Shown: piece after piece, positions 7,185 to 13,500 of the stretch
Layout of the letters: the number at the start of each line of letters is the position of its first letter
How positions within the stretch are numbered: position 1 is the first letter of the stretch
Assembly (NCBI GenBank): GCA_040902705.1
Contig: JBBDWT010000123.1
Coordinates: 1 to 23,767 of the forward strand
DNA length: 23,767 bases
Direction: 5' to 3'
From: DATBSK01 sp040902705
Lineage (GTDB): Bacteria > Actinomycetota > Acidimicrobiia > IMCC26256 > PALSA-555
Position numbers and translations under genes: made by a program
Notes under the pieces: model-generated
What the model saw: the letters and a program-made list of their open reading frames with translations, nothing else
Database searches by the model: none
Told to the model about the DNA's origin: nothing

Positions 7185-7266
7185 CCCGTTCACCTGCTGT
7201 TTCGCGCGCCTGACGCGCTCGCGACATCATCCCTGGGGGGTGTGACAGCGAAGAAACCCCGCGACA

Positions 7267-7304
7267 GAGCCCCGGGATCGATCCGTTGACCGGCCCCGGG
7301 GCTC
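7267..7304 (-). terminator. Terminator of the rpsF-ssb-rpsR-rplI operon
   Basis: Perfect 10-bp inverted repeat GAGCCCCGGG (7267-7276) / CCCGGGGCTC (7295-7304) with an 18-nt loop. It begins 31 nt after the rplI stop in the direction of transcription. On the minus strand the stem is followed about 8 nt later by GGGGTTTCTT, a weak T-rich tract. It separates the ribosomal operon from dnaB. Confidence 0.7.
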
Positions 7305-7334
7305 GAACGAGGGTTCGCGGGCGAGGGGGTCGAG

Positions 7335-7781
7335 CTACTCGGCGACGACCTCGACCGTGACCGTCGCGGTCACCTCGGGGTGCAGGCGGACCGGGACCTC
7401 GACCTCGCCGAGCTCCTTGAGGGGCTCGCCGAGCGTGATCGCCTTGCGGTCGATCTCGGTCTCGGCGGCCGCCGTGATCGCCTCGGCGACGTCGGCCGAG
7501 GTGATCGACCCGAAGAGCTTGCCTCCCTCTCCGGCCCGAGCCTTCACCTGGATGCGGCGGTCGGCGATACGGGCCGCGATCTCCTGGGCGGCCTCACGGT
7601 CGCGGTCGTCGCGCGCGCTGCGGTTGCGACGCATCGCGTCGGCCTGCGCGACGACTCCCTTGGTCGCCTTGATCGCGAGTCCGCGCGGGACGAGGTAGTT
7701 GCGGGCATAGCCGTCGGCAACATCGACGAGGTCGCCCTTGTGGCCGAGGGTCTCGACGTCTTCGCGCAGCACGATCTTCAC
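7335..7781 (-). CDS. rplI: 50S ribosomal protein L9
   Basis: A 148-residue protein of normal L9 length. The N-terminal rRNA-binding domain begins MKIVLREDVETLGHKGD and carries the Gly-rich signature VADGYARNYLVPRGLA (21-36). A long helix (about 42-75) connects to the C-terminal domain, which contains GEGGKLFGSITSADVAEAI (84-102). L9 binds 23S rRNA near the L1 stalk and helps keep reading frame. The GTG start overlaps the rpsR stop as GTGA, so it is translationally coupled. It is the last gene of the rpsF-ssb-rpsR-rplI operon and is followed by a strong hairpin. Confidence 0.97.
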   Translation of the reverse strand: MKIVLREDVETLGHKGDLVDVADGYARNYLVPRGLAIKATKGVVAQADAMRRNRSARDDRDREAAQEIAARIADRRIQVKARAGEGGKLFGSITSADVAEAITAAAETEIDRKAITLGEPLKELGEVEVPVRLHPEVTATVTVEVVAE

Positions 7782-8320
7782 GACGACGACTCCTCGACCT
7801 CGGTGCCGGCGTCGACCTCGACCTCGGTGCCGGCGTCGACCTCGACCTCGAGCTCGAGCTCGACATCGACGATGTCGGTCGCGGCCGCGTCGAGATCGGT
7901 CGACGTGTCGATGTCGAGATCGGCGGGCGGTGCACTGCTTCCGTCAGGAGGAGGTGCCGATCCCTCGGGCGGGCGCGGTGCGCTCGTGTCCTGCGCGCGC
8001 AGCGGCCGATCGTCGCGGTCGCGATCGCGCTTGCCCTTGTTGCGGTGGGTCACCTGGCGCACCGAGTACGGCAGGAGCGCCATCTCGCGTGCGACGCGGA
8101 TCGCCCGGGCGACCTCGCGCTGCTGCTTCGCGTCGTTGCCCGTGACCCGCCGCGCGCGGATCTTGGCGCGCTCCGACATGAAGCGCCGGAGGAGGTTGAC
8201 GTCCTTGTAGTCGACGTAGGAGATGGACTCCTGGTCGAGGATCGACACCTTCTTCTTGGGTTTGCGGTCGTCGCGGTCGCTCTTGCGGCGACTGGTGCCG
8301 GTCCGCTGCTGTCTCGCCAT
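7778..8320 (-). CDS. rpsR: 30S ribosomal protein S18 with long acidic C-terminal tail
   Basis: A 180-residue protein; S18 is usually 70-95 residues. The core (about 23-94) is clear: SYVDYKDVNLLRRFMSERAK, then RRVTGNDAKQQREVARAI and MALLPYS. The zinc-binding Cys/His of C-plus S18 proteins are absent: the positions read VSILDQ and TGNDAKQQ, so this is a zinc-free form. Residues 95-180 form an added tail: first charged (KRDRDRDDR), then Pro/Ser-rich, then strongly acidic with repeated EVDAGTEV units. The frame runs into rplI with a 4-nt overlap, so the tail is not a frameshift artefact. S18 pairs with S6, encoded in the same operon. GGAGA lies about 10 nt before the ATG. Confidence 0.96.
   Translation of the reverse strand: MARQQRTGTSRRKSDRDDRKPKKKVSILDQESISYVDYKDVNLLRRFMSERAKIRARRVTGNDAKQQREVARAIRVAREMALLPYSVRQVTHRNKGKRDRDRDDRPLRAQDTSAPRPPEGSAPPPDGSSAPPADLDIDTSTDLDAAATDIVDVELELEVEVDAGTEVEVDAGTEVEESSS
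7795..7842 (-). repeat. Two perfect 24-bp tandem repeats in the rpsR tail
   Basis: Two identical 24-bp units (7795-7818 and 7819-7842) are followed by a partial third (7843-7850). They encode the repeated EVDAGTEV of the acidic S18 tail. The unit keeps the frame, so copy-number change would alter tail length without breaking S18. Confidence 0.85.
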
Positions 8321-8431
8321 GTCGGGTGGTCTCCAGTACCTAGATCTCGGTCACGTTCGCTCGGCCGCACGGTACGTACGGGCTCCCCTCTCGGGGCGCT
8401 CAGCCGTTCGTGCTCTCGGTCGCTCGGTGCC

Positions 8432-8959
8432 TCAGAACGGCTCTTCGCCCATCTCGTCGTAGCCGCCGCTGGCACCGCCGCTGGCACCGCCACCGGAGTC
8501 GGGAGCGGGTCGGCCGCCACCACCACCGCCAGCACCGCCACCGCCAGCACCGCCGGCGCCACCACCACCGGCGCCGCCGCCGAAGTCGCCGCCGCCCTTG
8601 CGGTCGTTGCGGGTCACCTGGGCGGTCGCCCACCGCAGGCTCGGACCGATCTCGTCGGCGTTGACCTCGACCACGGAGCGCTTGTCGCCGTTCTCGGTCT
8701 CCCACGAGCGCTGCTCGAGGCGGCCGGTCACCACGACCCGCGAGCCCTTGGCCAGCGACTCCGCGACGTTCTCGGCCATCTCGCGCCAGCACACGATGTT
8801 GAAGAAGCTGACTCGCTCCTCCCACTCCTGCGTCTGGCGGTTCTGCCAGCGGCGGTTCACCGCCAGCCCGAAGCTGACGTTGGCTTGCCCGCCCGACGTG
8901 TAGCGCAGCTCGGGATCACGGGTGACGTTGCCCACCAGGGTCACGGTGTTGTCGGCCAT
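8432..8959 (-). CDS. ssb: Single-stranded DNA-binding protein
   Basis: A 175-residue protein. The OB-fold (1-about 110) begins ADNTVTLVGNVTRDPELRY and includes FFNIVCWREMAENVAESL and GSRVVVTGRLEQRSW. A Gly-rich disordered linker (about 124-165) follows, and the acidic tip ends EEPF, the hook used to bind replication and repair partners. It coats single-stranded DNA as a tetramer. AGGAGG lies 7 nt before the ATG. It follows rpsF by 100 nt measured from the alternative upstream frame end, and by 48 nt from the rpsF stop, and precedes rpsR by 111 nt. The order rpsF-ssb-rpsR-rplI is widely conserved and ties ssb expression to ribosomal-protein control. Confidence 0.97.
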   Translation of the reverse strand: MADNTVTLVGNVTRDPELRYTSGGQANVSFGLAVNRRWQNRQTQEWEERVSFFNIVCWREMAENVAESLAKGSRVVVTGRLEQRSWETENGDKRSVVEVNADEIGPSLRWATAQVTRNDRKGGGDFGGGAGGGGAGGAGGGGAGGGGGGRPAPDSGGGASGGASGGYDEMGEEPF

Positions 8960-9007
8960 CGAAGGACCTCCTGCATCGCCCGGGCGCGGTGCCCGCGGCG
9001 TCCTCTA

Positions 9008-9331
9008 CTACTGCTCCGCCGGGGTGCCGAGCTTCCCGTAGATCTCTTCGGGAACGCGCAGCACCTTGTGGCGGAGGACTTCATCGGCGAGGGCGAGCGT
9101 GCGGCCGAGATCGTCCATCGCGGCCGGCTCGGCCTTCGCCTGGAGGACGACGTAGTAGCCCTCCCACTTGTGGTTGAGCCGGTAGGCGAAGCGACGCTTG
9201 CCCCAGAAGTCGACCGGTCCGAGCTCAGCGCCCTCGGACGCGAGCTTTTGGCGCGACTCCTCGACGGCGGCGCGGATGGCGCTCTCGTCGAGCTCCGCGT
9301 CGTAGATGACCATGACCTCGTACGGCCTCAT
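9008..9331 (-). CDS. rpsF: 30S ribosomal protein S6
   Basis: A 107-residue protein of normal S6 length. It begins MRPYEVMVIYDAELDE and contains DFWGKRRFAYRLNHKWEGYYVV (about 41-62), the core that contacts S18 and 16S rRNA, and ends with the usual LRHKVLRVPEEIYG helix-strand region. The frame is open further upstream, but the ATG at 9331 is chosen because AAGGAGG lies 8 nt before it and because family members start there. It is the first gene of the operon. S6 with S18 can bind the leader of its own mRNA in many bacteria; a candidate structure lies just upstream. Confidence 0.97.
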   Translation of the reverse strand: MRPYEVMVIYDAELDESAIRAAVEESRQKLASEGAELGPVDFWGKRRFAYRLNHKWEGYYVVLQAKAEPAAMDDLGRTLALADEVLRHKVLRVPEEIYGKLGTPAEQ

Positions 9332-9339
9332 GGGCCGTG

Positions 9340-9346
9340 CCTCCTT
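9340..9346 (-). promoter_or_regulatory. Ribosome-binding site deciding the rpsF start
   Basis: AAGGAGG on the minus strand, 8 nt before ATG 9331. It rules out the longer frame that would add 15 residues of Pro-rich sequence. Confidence 0.8.
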
Positions 9347-9359
9347 CGGACCGGGGGGC

Positions 9360-9416
9360 CCTGGCGGTGCTGGCACCGACTCGAGCCCCCGGGCTCCCGA
9401 GGTCGCGACCGCCAGG
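9360..9416 (-). promoter_or_regulatory. Candidate rpsF leader hairpin (S6:S18 autoregulation?)
   Basis: The stretch 9332-9555 upstream of rpsF holds no gene. A perfect 9-bp inverted repeat, CCTGGCGGT (9360-9368) / ACCGCCAGG (9408-9416), encloses a second small inverted repeat GAGCCC/GGGCTC (9383-9396). On the mRNA this would be a long hairpin ending about 14 nt before the ribosome-binding site. Known rpsF leaders bind S6:S18 through a hairpin with a CCG bulge; a matching bulge is not certain here. Confidence 0.4.
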
Positions 9417-9555
9417 TGCGGCGTGCCGGCCAGAGGAGCAGGACTGGGTTGTCGAACAGTGCAGGCTACCAGTGCGCCGCCCGCCAGCTCACCTCGGTGG
9501 TGACGACCGTACGCCGGGGGTGTGACACGCCACTCGGGCCCCTCGCGCGAGGCGA

Positions 9556-10083
9556 TCAGGTGGCGGGGGCACCGAGCGGGCCGCGCGGCAGGTCGTCGGC
9601 GAGGGTCTCTAGCGCGTAGCTGAACGGGCCCGACGCGGAGTACGTGGGGCAGCCCGACTCCGGCTCGGGGCAGGGCAACATCTTCAGCCGGTCGACGACC
9701 TTGCCCTGCTCGTCGAAGAAGCCGATGTCGAGCGGGACGGGCACCGTCGACATCGTGAAGGCGGTCTGGGTCGGGCTCGGGAAGACGAAGAGCATCCCGT
9801 CGTACCGACCGATGTCGCTGCGTTCGCGCAGCCCCTCGGAGCGCTCGTCGCTCTCGTCGGCGAGCACGACATCGAGGGTCGCGTCACCGACCTGCACGGT
9901 GGCCTGGGTCAACCCCTCGAACGGCTTCGACGCCGGCTCCGCCTCGTCGAGCGCGACGGCGACGGGGCCCGGAGGCGACGCCGGATCCTCGTCGTCGGAG
10001 TCGTTCGCGAACGCGACGAGCGCGACGCCTGCGATGACGAGCAGCCCGGGCGCAACGACCGCGAGCCAGGCTCCCCTGCTCAC
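9556..10083 (-). CDS. DUF192 family protein, membrane-anchored or secreted
   Basis: A 175-residue protein. It has an N-terminal hydrophobic segment (about 6-26), a flexible Asp/Pro-rich linker (27-50) and a DUF192 domain (about 58-165). The family signature is seen as ERSEGLRERSDIGRYDGMLF (about 80-99), then TAFTMSTVPVPLDIGFFDEQG, with a CPEPESGC pair of Cys near 137-144. The family is small, exported and of unknown biochemical role. The GTG start overlaps the panB stop as GTGA, so it is probably co-translated with panB. This pairing does not by itself suggest a function in pantothenate synthesis. Confidence 0.84.
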   Translation of the reverse strand: MSRGAWLAVVAPGLLVIAGVALVAFANDSDDEDPASPPGPVAVALDEAEPASKPFEGLTQATVQVGDATLDVVLADESDERSEGLRERSDIGRYDGMLFVFPSPTQTAFTMSTVPVPLDIGFFDEQGKVVDRLKMLPCPEPESGCPTYSASGPFSYALETLADDLPRGPLGAPAT

Positions 10084-10994
10084 GCGGGCGCGGGCTCTTG
10101 CGCCTCGCTGTCCTCGCTGTCCTCGCTGTCCTCGCTGTCACCCGACACGCGCAGCTCGTCGGGGAGCAGGTCGGCCGCGTGGTACGTCTCCTTGCTCGAC
10201 GGGAACGTGCCGGAGCGCACGTCGTCGGCGAACTTCTCGACCGCCGCCGTGGCCGTCGCGCCCAGCTCCGCGTAGCGGCGCACGAACTTCGGCTTCAGGC
10301 GGTCTTCGAGGCCGAGGAGGTCGTGGAACACGAGCACCTGGCCGTCGCAGTGGCGGCCGGCGCCGATGCCGATCGTCGGCACGGGCACCGTGTCGGTGAC
10401 GAGCCGTGCGACCGCGTCGGGCACGCACTCGAGGACGATCGCGAAGCAGCCCGCCTCGGCGAGCGCGATCGCGTCGTCGACGATGGCGCGAGCGGCTTCG
10501 AGCTCCTTGCCCTGCACCTTGAAGCCGCCGAGCGCGTGCACCGACTGCGGGGTCAGGCCGAGGTGCCCCATCACCGGGATCTCGGCGTCGAGGATCGCCT
10601 GGACCGAGGGGAGTCGCTTGCGGCCTCCCTCGAGCTTCACGGCACCGGCACCCGCGCGAACGAGCGCCGCGGCGTTGCGCACGGTGTCCTCGGGCGACAC
10701 GTGGTAGCTGAGCCACGGAAGGTCGCCGACGACGAGCGCGTGTGGCGAGGTGCGCGCGACCGCGCCGACGTGGTGCGCCATGTCGTCCGTCGTCACCTGC
10801 AGCGTGTCGTCGTAGCCGAGCACGACCATCGCGAGCGTGTCGCCCACGAGGATCATGTCGACCCCCGCCTCGTCGACGATCCGCGCCGACGGTGCGTCGT
10901 ACGCGGTGACCATCACGAGGGGTGTGTCATCGCCCTTGCGATTGGTGATCGCAGGCGCGGTGACCCGTTTCGTCTTGGTTGTCCGAGCGGCCAT
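10080..10994 (-). CDS. panB: 3-methyl-2-oxobutanoate hydroxymethyltransferase
   Basis: A 304-residue enzyme that transfers a hydroxymethyl group from methylene-tetrahydrofolate to ketoisovalerate, giving ketopantoate for pantothenate and CoA. The metal ligands are D52 (VGDTLAM) and D91 (VGDLPW), K120 lies in AVKLEGG and the catalytic Glu is E189 (VLECVP). MGHLGLTPQSVHALGGFKVQ (142-161) and IGIGAGRHCDGQVLV are further signatures. GGAGGT lies about 6 nt before the ATG. The final 20 residues (285-304) are an added acidic repeat (DSED units) encoded by a 9-bp tandem repeat. DUF5318 lies 104 nt upstream on the same strand; the DUF192 gene overlaps downstream. Confidence 0.96.
   Translation of the reverse strand: MAARTTKTKRVTAPAITNRKGDDTPLVMVTAYDAPSARIVDEAGVDMILVGDTLAMVVLGYDDTLQVTTDDMAHHVGAVARTSPHALVVGDLPWLSYHVSPEDTVRNAAALVRAGAGAVKLEGGRKRLPSVQAILDAEIPVMGHLGLTPQSVHALGGFKVQGKELEAARAIVDDAIALAEAGCFAIVLECVPDAVARLVTDTVPVPTIGIGAGRHCDGQVLVFHDLLGLEDRLKPKFVRRYAELGATATAAVEKFADDVRSGTFPSSKETYHAADLLPDELRVSGDSEDSEDSEDSEAQEPAPA
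10104..10139 (-). repeat. Four perfect 9-bp tandem repeats at the panB 3' end
   Basis: The unit CTCGCTGTC (plus strand) occurs four times without error from 10104 to 10139. It encodes the acidic Ser/Asp/Glu repeat in the PanB tail. Nine-base units keep the frame when copy number changes. Confidence 0.95.
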
Positions 10995-11098
10995 CCGGTG
11001 ACCTCCGCCGTCCAGGGCTCACACGGCTCCCGGCAGCATCCGCAGGATAACGGGTCGGCGGGGGCGAAGCGACGAACGTGGGACTCCCGAGTCGGGCG

Positions 11099-11470
11099 CT
11101 ACCCGACGTGCCTGCGGCCGTGGAGCTCGAGGCGGCTCAGGTGGTTCCACCGGCACTCGATGCAGACCTCCACCACGTACCGCGAGAACTCCTCGTGGCG
11201 GGCTTCGAGCTTCTCGAGCTCGCGGTCGGTCGCGATGCAGCGACCGTTTGCGTGGCGCAGGGCGTCGCCGTAGACGTACGACACGAGCCGGAGGCTCGCC
11301 CGGCCACACACCGGACAGTCGCCGCCCGCGCACTCGCCGAGGTTGCGTCCCGCCCGCAGCAGCTCGGGGTGGGCATCGCACACGTCGGTACGGTCGCGCC
11401 GCCCCGACCGCAGGTCGCGCAACACGGCCCGCCGGGCGAGCGTGTAGTCGACGTGGCGACGCGCGGTCAC
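11099..11470 (-). CDS. DUF5318 family protein (Rv0049-like)
   Basis: A 123-residue protein resembling the actinobacterial DUF5318 family, to which M. tuberculosis Rv0049 belongs as I recall it. It opens VTARRHVDYTLARRAVLRDL. Cys pairs suggest a metal site: CPVCG in the middle and CIEC near the end, with extra Cys at DVCDAHPELL and GECAGGDC. The function is not known. The frame is open further upstream, but the GTG at 11470 is preferred, since a TACACT box ends 7 nt before it and the extra upstream residues look non-coding. It is divergent from padR-ino1; the same neighbour set is found in mycobacteria. Confidence 0.82.
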   Translation of the reverse strand: MTARRHVDYTLARRAVLRDLRSGRRDRTDVCDAHPELLRAGRNLGECAGGDCPVCGRASLRLVSYVYGDALRHANGRCIATDRELEKLEARHEEFSRYVVEVCIECRWNHLSRLELHGRRHVG

Positions 11471-11477
11471 GCCGCGG

Positions 11478-11483
11478 AGTGTA
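11478..11483 (-). promoter_or_regulatory. -10-like hexamer for leaderless DUF5318 gene
   Basis: TACACT on the minus strand ends 7 nt before the GTG start at 11470, and no Shine-Dalgarno sequence is present. Confidence 0.45.
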
Positions 11484-11584
11484 GGGCCGGAATCCGCCCC
11501 GTTCTCGCGGACCGGTGGGCCGGGCAGCTCGCCCCACTCAGCCCCGACTTGACCTGGTCCCCTTGGCCGGCCACAATGATGCTT

Positions 11585-11609
11585 CCGATATATCGCTCCG
11601 ATATATCGG
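11585..11609. promoter_or_regulatory. Double palindromic operator, probably for the PadR regulator
   Basis: Two perfect palindromes CGATATATCG (11586-11595 and 11599-11608) are repeated at 13-bp spacing; the second extends to CCGATATATCGG. They stand out as the most AT-rich spot in the region. They lie 46 nt before the padR start and about 115 nt from the divergent DUF5318 start. PadR proteins typically bind such AT-rich dyads in front of their own genes. Autoregulation of padR-ino1 is the likely role. The rest of 11484-11654 shows no other feature besides GGAGAG (11645-11650) before padR. Confidence 0.72.
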
Positions 11610-11654
11610 CCCGACATTTGACCGCCTTCCCACCTTCCCGATCCGGAGAGTCTC

Positions 11655-12308
11655 ATGCTCGAGCTCGCAGTGCTCGGCCTCCTCAAGGAGCAGCCGCTGC
11701 ACGGATACGAGCTGAAGAAGCGCCTCGGCGAGACCCTGGGCTTCCTCTGGGGCGTCTCGTACGGCTCGCTCTACCCGGCGTTGAAGCGCCTGGAGTCGGC
11801 CGGGGCGATCGAGATCGTGCAGCCCGTGGCGCCAGCCGCGGTCCCGATCCCGACCGGCTCGCTCACCGGCGACGTCGCCGCCGCCCGGCTGCGGTCCGTC
11901 GCCGACCGGCTCACCTCGGGCAGCCGCCGCACCCGCAAGGCGTACCGCATCACCGCGCGGGGCGACGCCCTGCTCGTCGAGCTCCTGCTCGCCGACGACG
12001 ACCGCGCCGACCCCGAGAAGTCGTTCGCACTGAAGCTCGCGTTCTGCAGCCACGTCCCGCCCGCCGCCCGTCTCGAGCTCCTCGAGCGGCGCCGCGGGCT
12101 CCTGGTGGAGCGTCTCGCCACCTCGGCGAGCCCCGCCCGGGGTCGCCCGACCAAGAGCGCCGCCACTCCCGATCGCTATCTCACATCACTCATGGAACAC
12201 CGCACCCGTTCTGTCGAACGCGACCTCGAGTGGGTCGACGAGCTCATCGCCGCCGAACGCGACGCGATGCGCGAGTCCGACCCCACTCCATCGGTCGACG
12301 TCGCCTGA
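11655..12308 (+). CDS. PadR family transcriptional regulator
   Basis: A 217-residue regulator. The winged helix begins LELAVLGLLKEQPLHGYEL (2-20), with the recognition region SYGSLYPALKRLESAG (35-50). The wing is unusual: about 34 extra residues (57-90), Pro/Ala-rich then helical, are inserted before RRTRKAYRIT (91-100), which completes the wing. The C-terminal part is a helical dimerisation domain with the long helix around RARL/LLERRRGLLVERL. Effector unknown. GGAGAG lies 4 nt before the ATG. ino1 follows after 28 nt in the same direction, as in mycobacteria (Rv0047c-Rv0046c), so it probably controls inositol synthesis together with its own gene. Confidence 0.92.
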   Translation: MLELAVLGLLKEQPLHGYELKKRLGETLGFLWGVSYGSLYPALKRLESAGAIEIVQPVAPAAVPIPTGSLTGDVAAARLRSVADRLTSGSRRTRKAYRITARGDALLVELLLADDDRADPEKSFALKLAFCSHVPPAARLELLERRRGLLVERLATSASPARGRPTKSAATPDRYLTSLMEHRTRSVERDLEWVDELIAAERDAMRESDPTPSVDVA

Positions 12309-12336
12309 ACCCGGCCCGAAGAGAAGGAGCCACACC

Positions 12337-13431
12337 ATGGCCCCCACCACTGCTACGTCCCGCGCCAAGGTCCGAGTCGCGATCGCCGGCGTCGGGAACT
12401 GCGCCAGCAGCCTCGTGCAAGGCGTCGAGTACTACCGCGATGCCGACCCGAACGACGAGGTCCCCGGGCTCATGCACGTCGAGCTCGGCGGATACCACGT
12501 GGGTGACGTCGAGTTCGTCGCCGCGTTCGACGTCGACGCCGCCAAGGTCGGCCTCGACCTCGGCAAGGCGATCGGTGCGGGCCCGAACAACACCGTCCAG
12601 TTCGCGGACGTCGGCGAGCTCGGCGTCCAGGTGCAGCGCGCCCCCACGTTCGACGGGCTCGGTGAGTTCTACCGGGACATGGTCGAGGAGTCGCCGGCCG
12701 AGCCGGTCGACGTCGCGCAGGTCCTGCGTGACGCCAAGGCCGACGTGCTGGTGAGCTACCTGCCCGTCGGGTCGGAGGACGCCCAGCGCCATTACGCCCA
12801 GGCGTGTCTCGACGCGGGCGTGGGATTCGTGAACGCGATCCCGGTGTTCATCGCCAGCGACCCGACGTGGGCACAGAAGTTCACCGAAGCCGGTGTGCCG
12901 ATCGTCGGCGACGACATCAAGAGCCAGGTCGGTGCCACGATCGTGCACCGCATCCTCACCCGCCTGTTCGAAGACCGCGGTGTCGAGCTCGACCGCACGT
13001 ACCAGCTGAACTTCGGCGGCAACATGGACTTCAAGAACATGCTCGAGCGCAAGCGGCTCAAGTCGAAGAAGATCTCGAAGACCCAGTCGGTCACCAGCCA
13101 GATGGACCACGCGGTCGAGGCCGACAACGTGCACATCGGGCCGTCGGACCACGTGCCGTGGCTCGACGACCGCAAGTGGGCCTACATCCGCCTCGAGGGT
13201 CGCAACTTCGGCGACGTCCCGCTCAACATCGAGCTCAAGCTCGAGGTCTGGGACTCCCCGAACTCCGCCGGCGTCATCATCGACGCGGTCCGGTGCGCCA
13301 AGGTCGCGCTCGACCGCGGTCTCGGTGGCCCGCTCCTCGGACCGTCGGCGTACTTCATGAAGTCGCCGCCGGTGCAATACACCGACGAAGAGGCCCGCGA
13401 CATGGTCGACGCGTTCGCCCGGGGCGAGTAG
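12337..13431 (+). CDS. ino1: Inositol-3-phosphate synthase (actinobacterial type)
   Basis: A 364-residue NAD-dependent enzyme that converts glucose 6-phosphate to inositol phosphate, the source of phosphatidylinositol lipids and of mycothiol in actinomycetes. The NAD-binding motif is VAIAGVGNCASSLVQG (14-29). Other family marks are VSYLPVGSEDAQRHYAQAC, IPVFIASDPTWAQKF, VGDDIKSQVGATIVHR and the core NFGGNMDFKNML. Length matches the mycobacterial enzyme. GAAGGAG lies just before the ATG. It lies 28 nt after padR and probably shares its transcript and the double operator. It is convergent with the CCA-adding enzyme gene. Confidence 0.97.
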   Translation: MAPTTATSRAKVRVAIAGVGNCASSLVQGVEYYRDADPNDEVPGLMHVELGGYHVGDVEFVAAFDVDAAKVGLDLGKAIGAGPNNTVQFADVGELGVQVQRAPTFDGLGEFYRDMVEESPAEPVDVAQVLRDAKADVLVSYLPVGSEDAQRHYAQACLDAGVGFVNAIPVFIASDPTWAQKFTEAGVPIVGDDIKSQVGATIVHRILTRLFEDRGVELDRTYQLNFGGNMDFKNMLERKRLKSKKISKTQSVTSQMDHAVEADNVHIGPSDHVPWLDDRKWAYIRLEGRNFGDVPLNIELKLEVWDSPNSAGVIIDAVRCAKVALDRGLGGPLLGPSAYFMKSPPVQYTDEEARDMVDAFARGE

Positions 13432-13500
13432 CTCCGGCTCCACCGACGCCGCCCGCGGCTCCCCTGCCGATCCGCCGGCCGATCAGCCCGCGGACCCGTC

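Noticed and set aside
5152..7245. 697-residue open frame on the plus strand across dnaB
   Set aside because: It is the reverse-strand shadow of dnaB and its intein. The protein is a low-complexity Arg/Glu/His-rich sequence with no family motif, while the minus strand encodes a clear helicase.
7778..8038. Frameshift or missed stop explaining the long S18 tail
   Set aside because: The frame stays open with biased codon use and ends in a clean 4-nt overlap with rplI, so a natural extension is more likely than an error.
8460..8600. CRISPR-like or minisatellite array in the ssb 3' part
   Set aside because: The repeats are codon-level Gly/Ala/Ser repetition of the SSB linker, not regular repeats with unique spacers.
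13432..13500. Terminator between ino1 and pcnA
   Set aside because: Some short inverted repeats (around GCCGGC) are present, but stems are imperfect and there is no T-tract on either strand.
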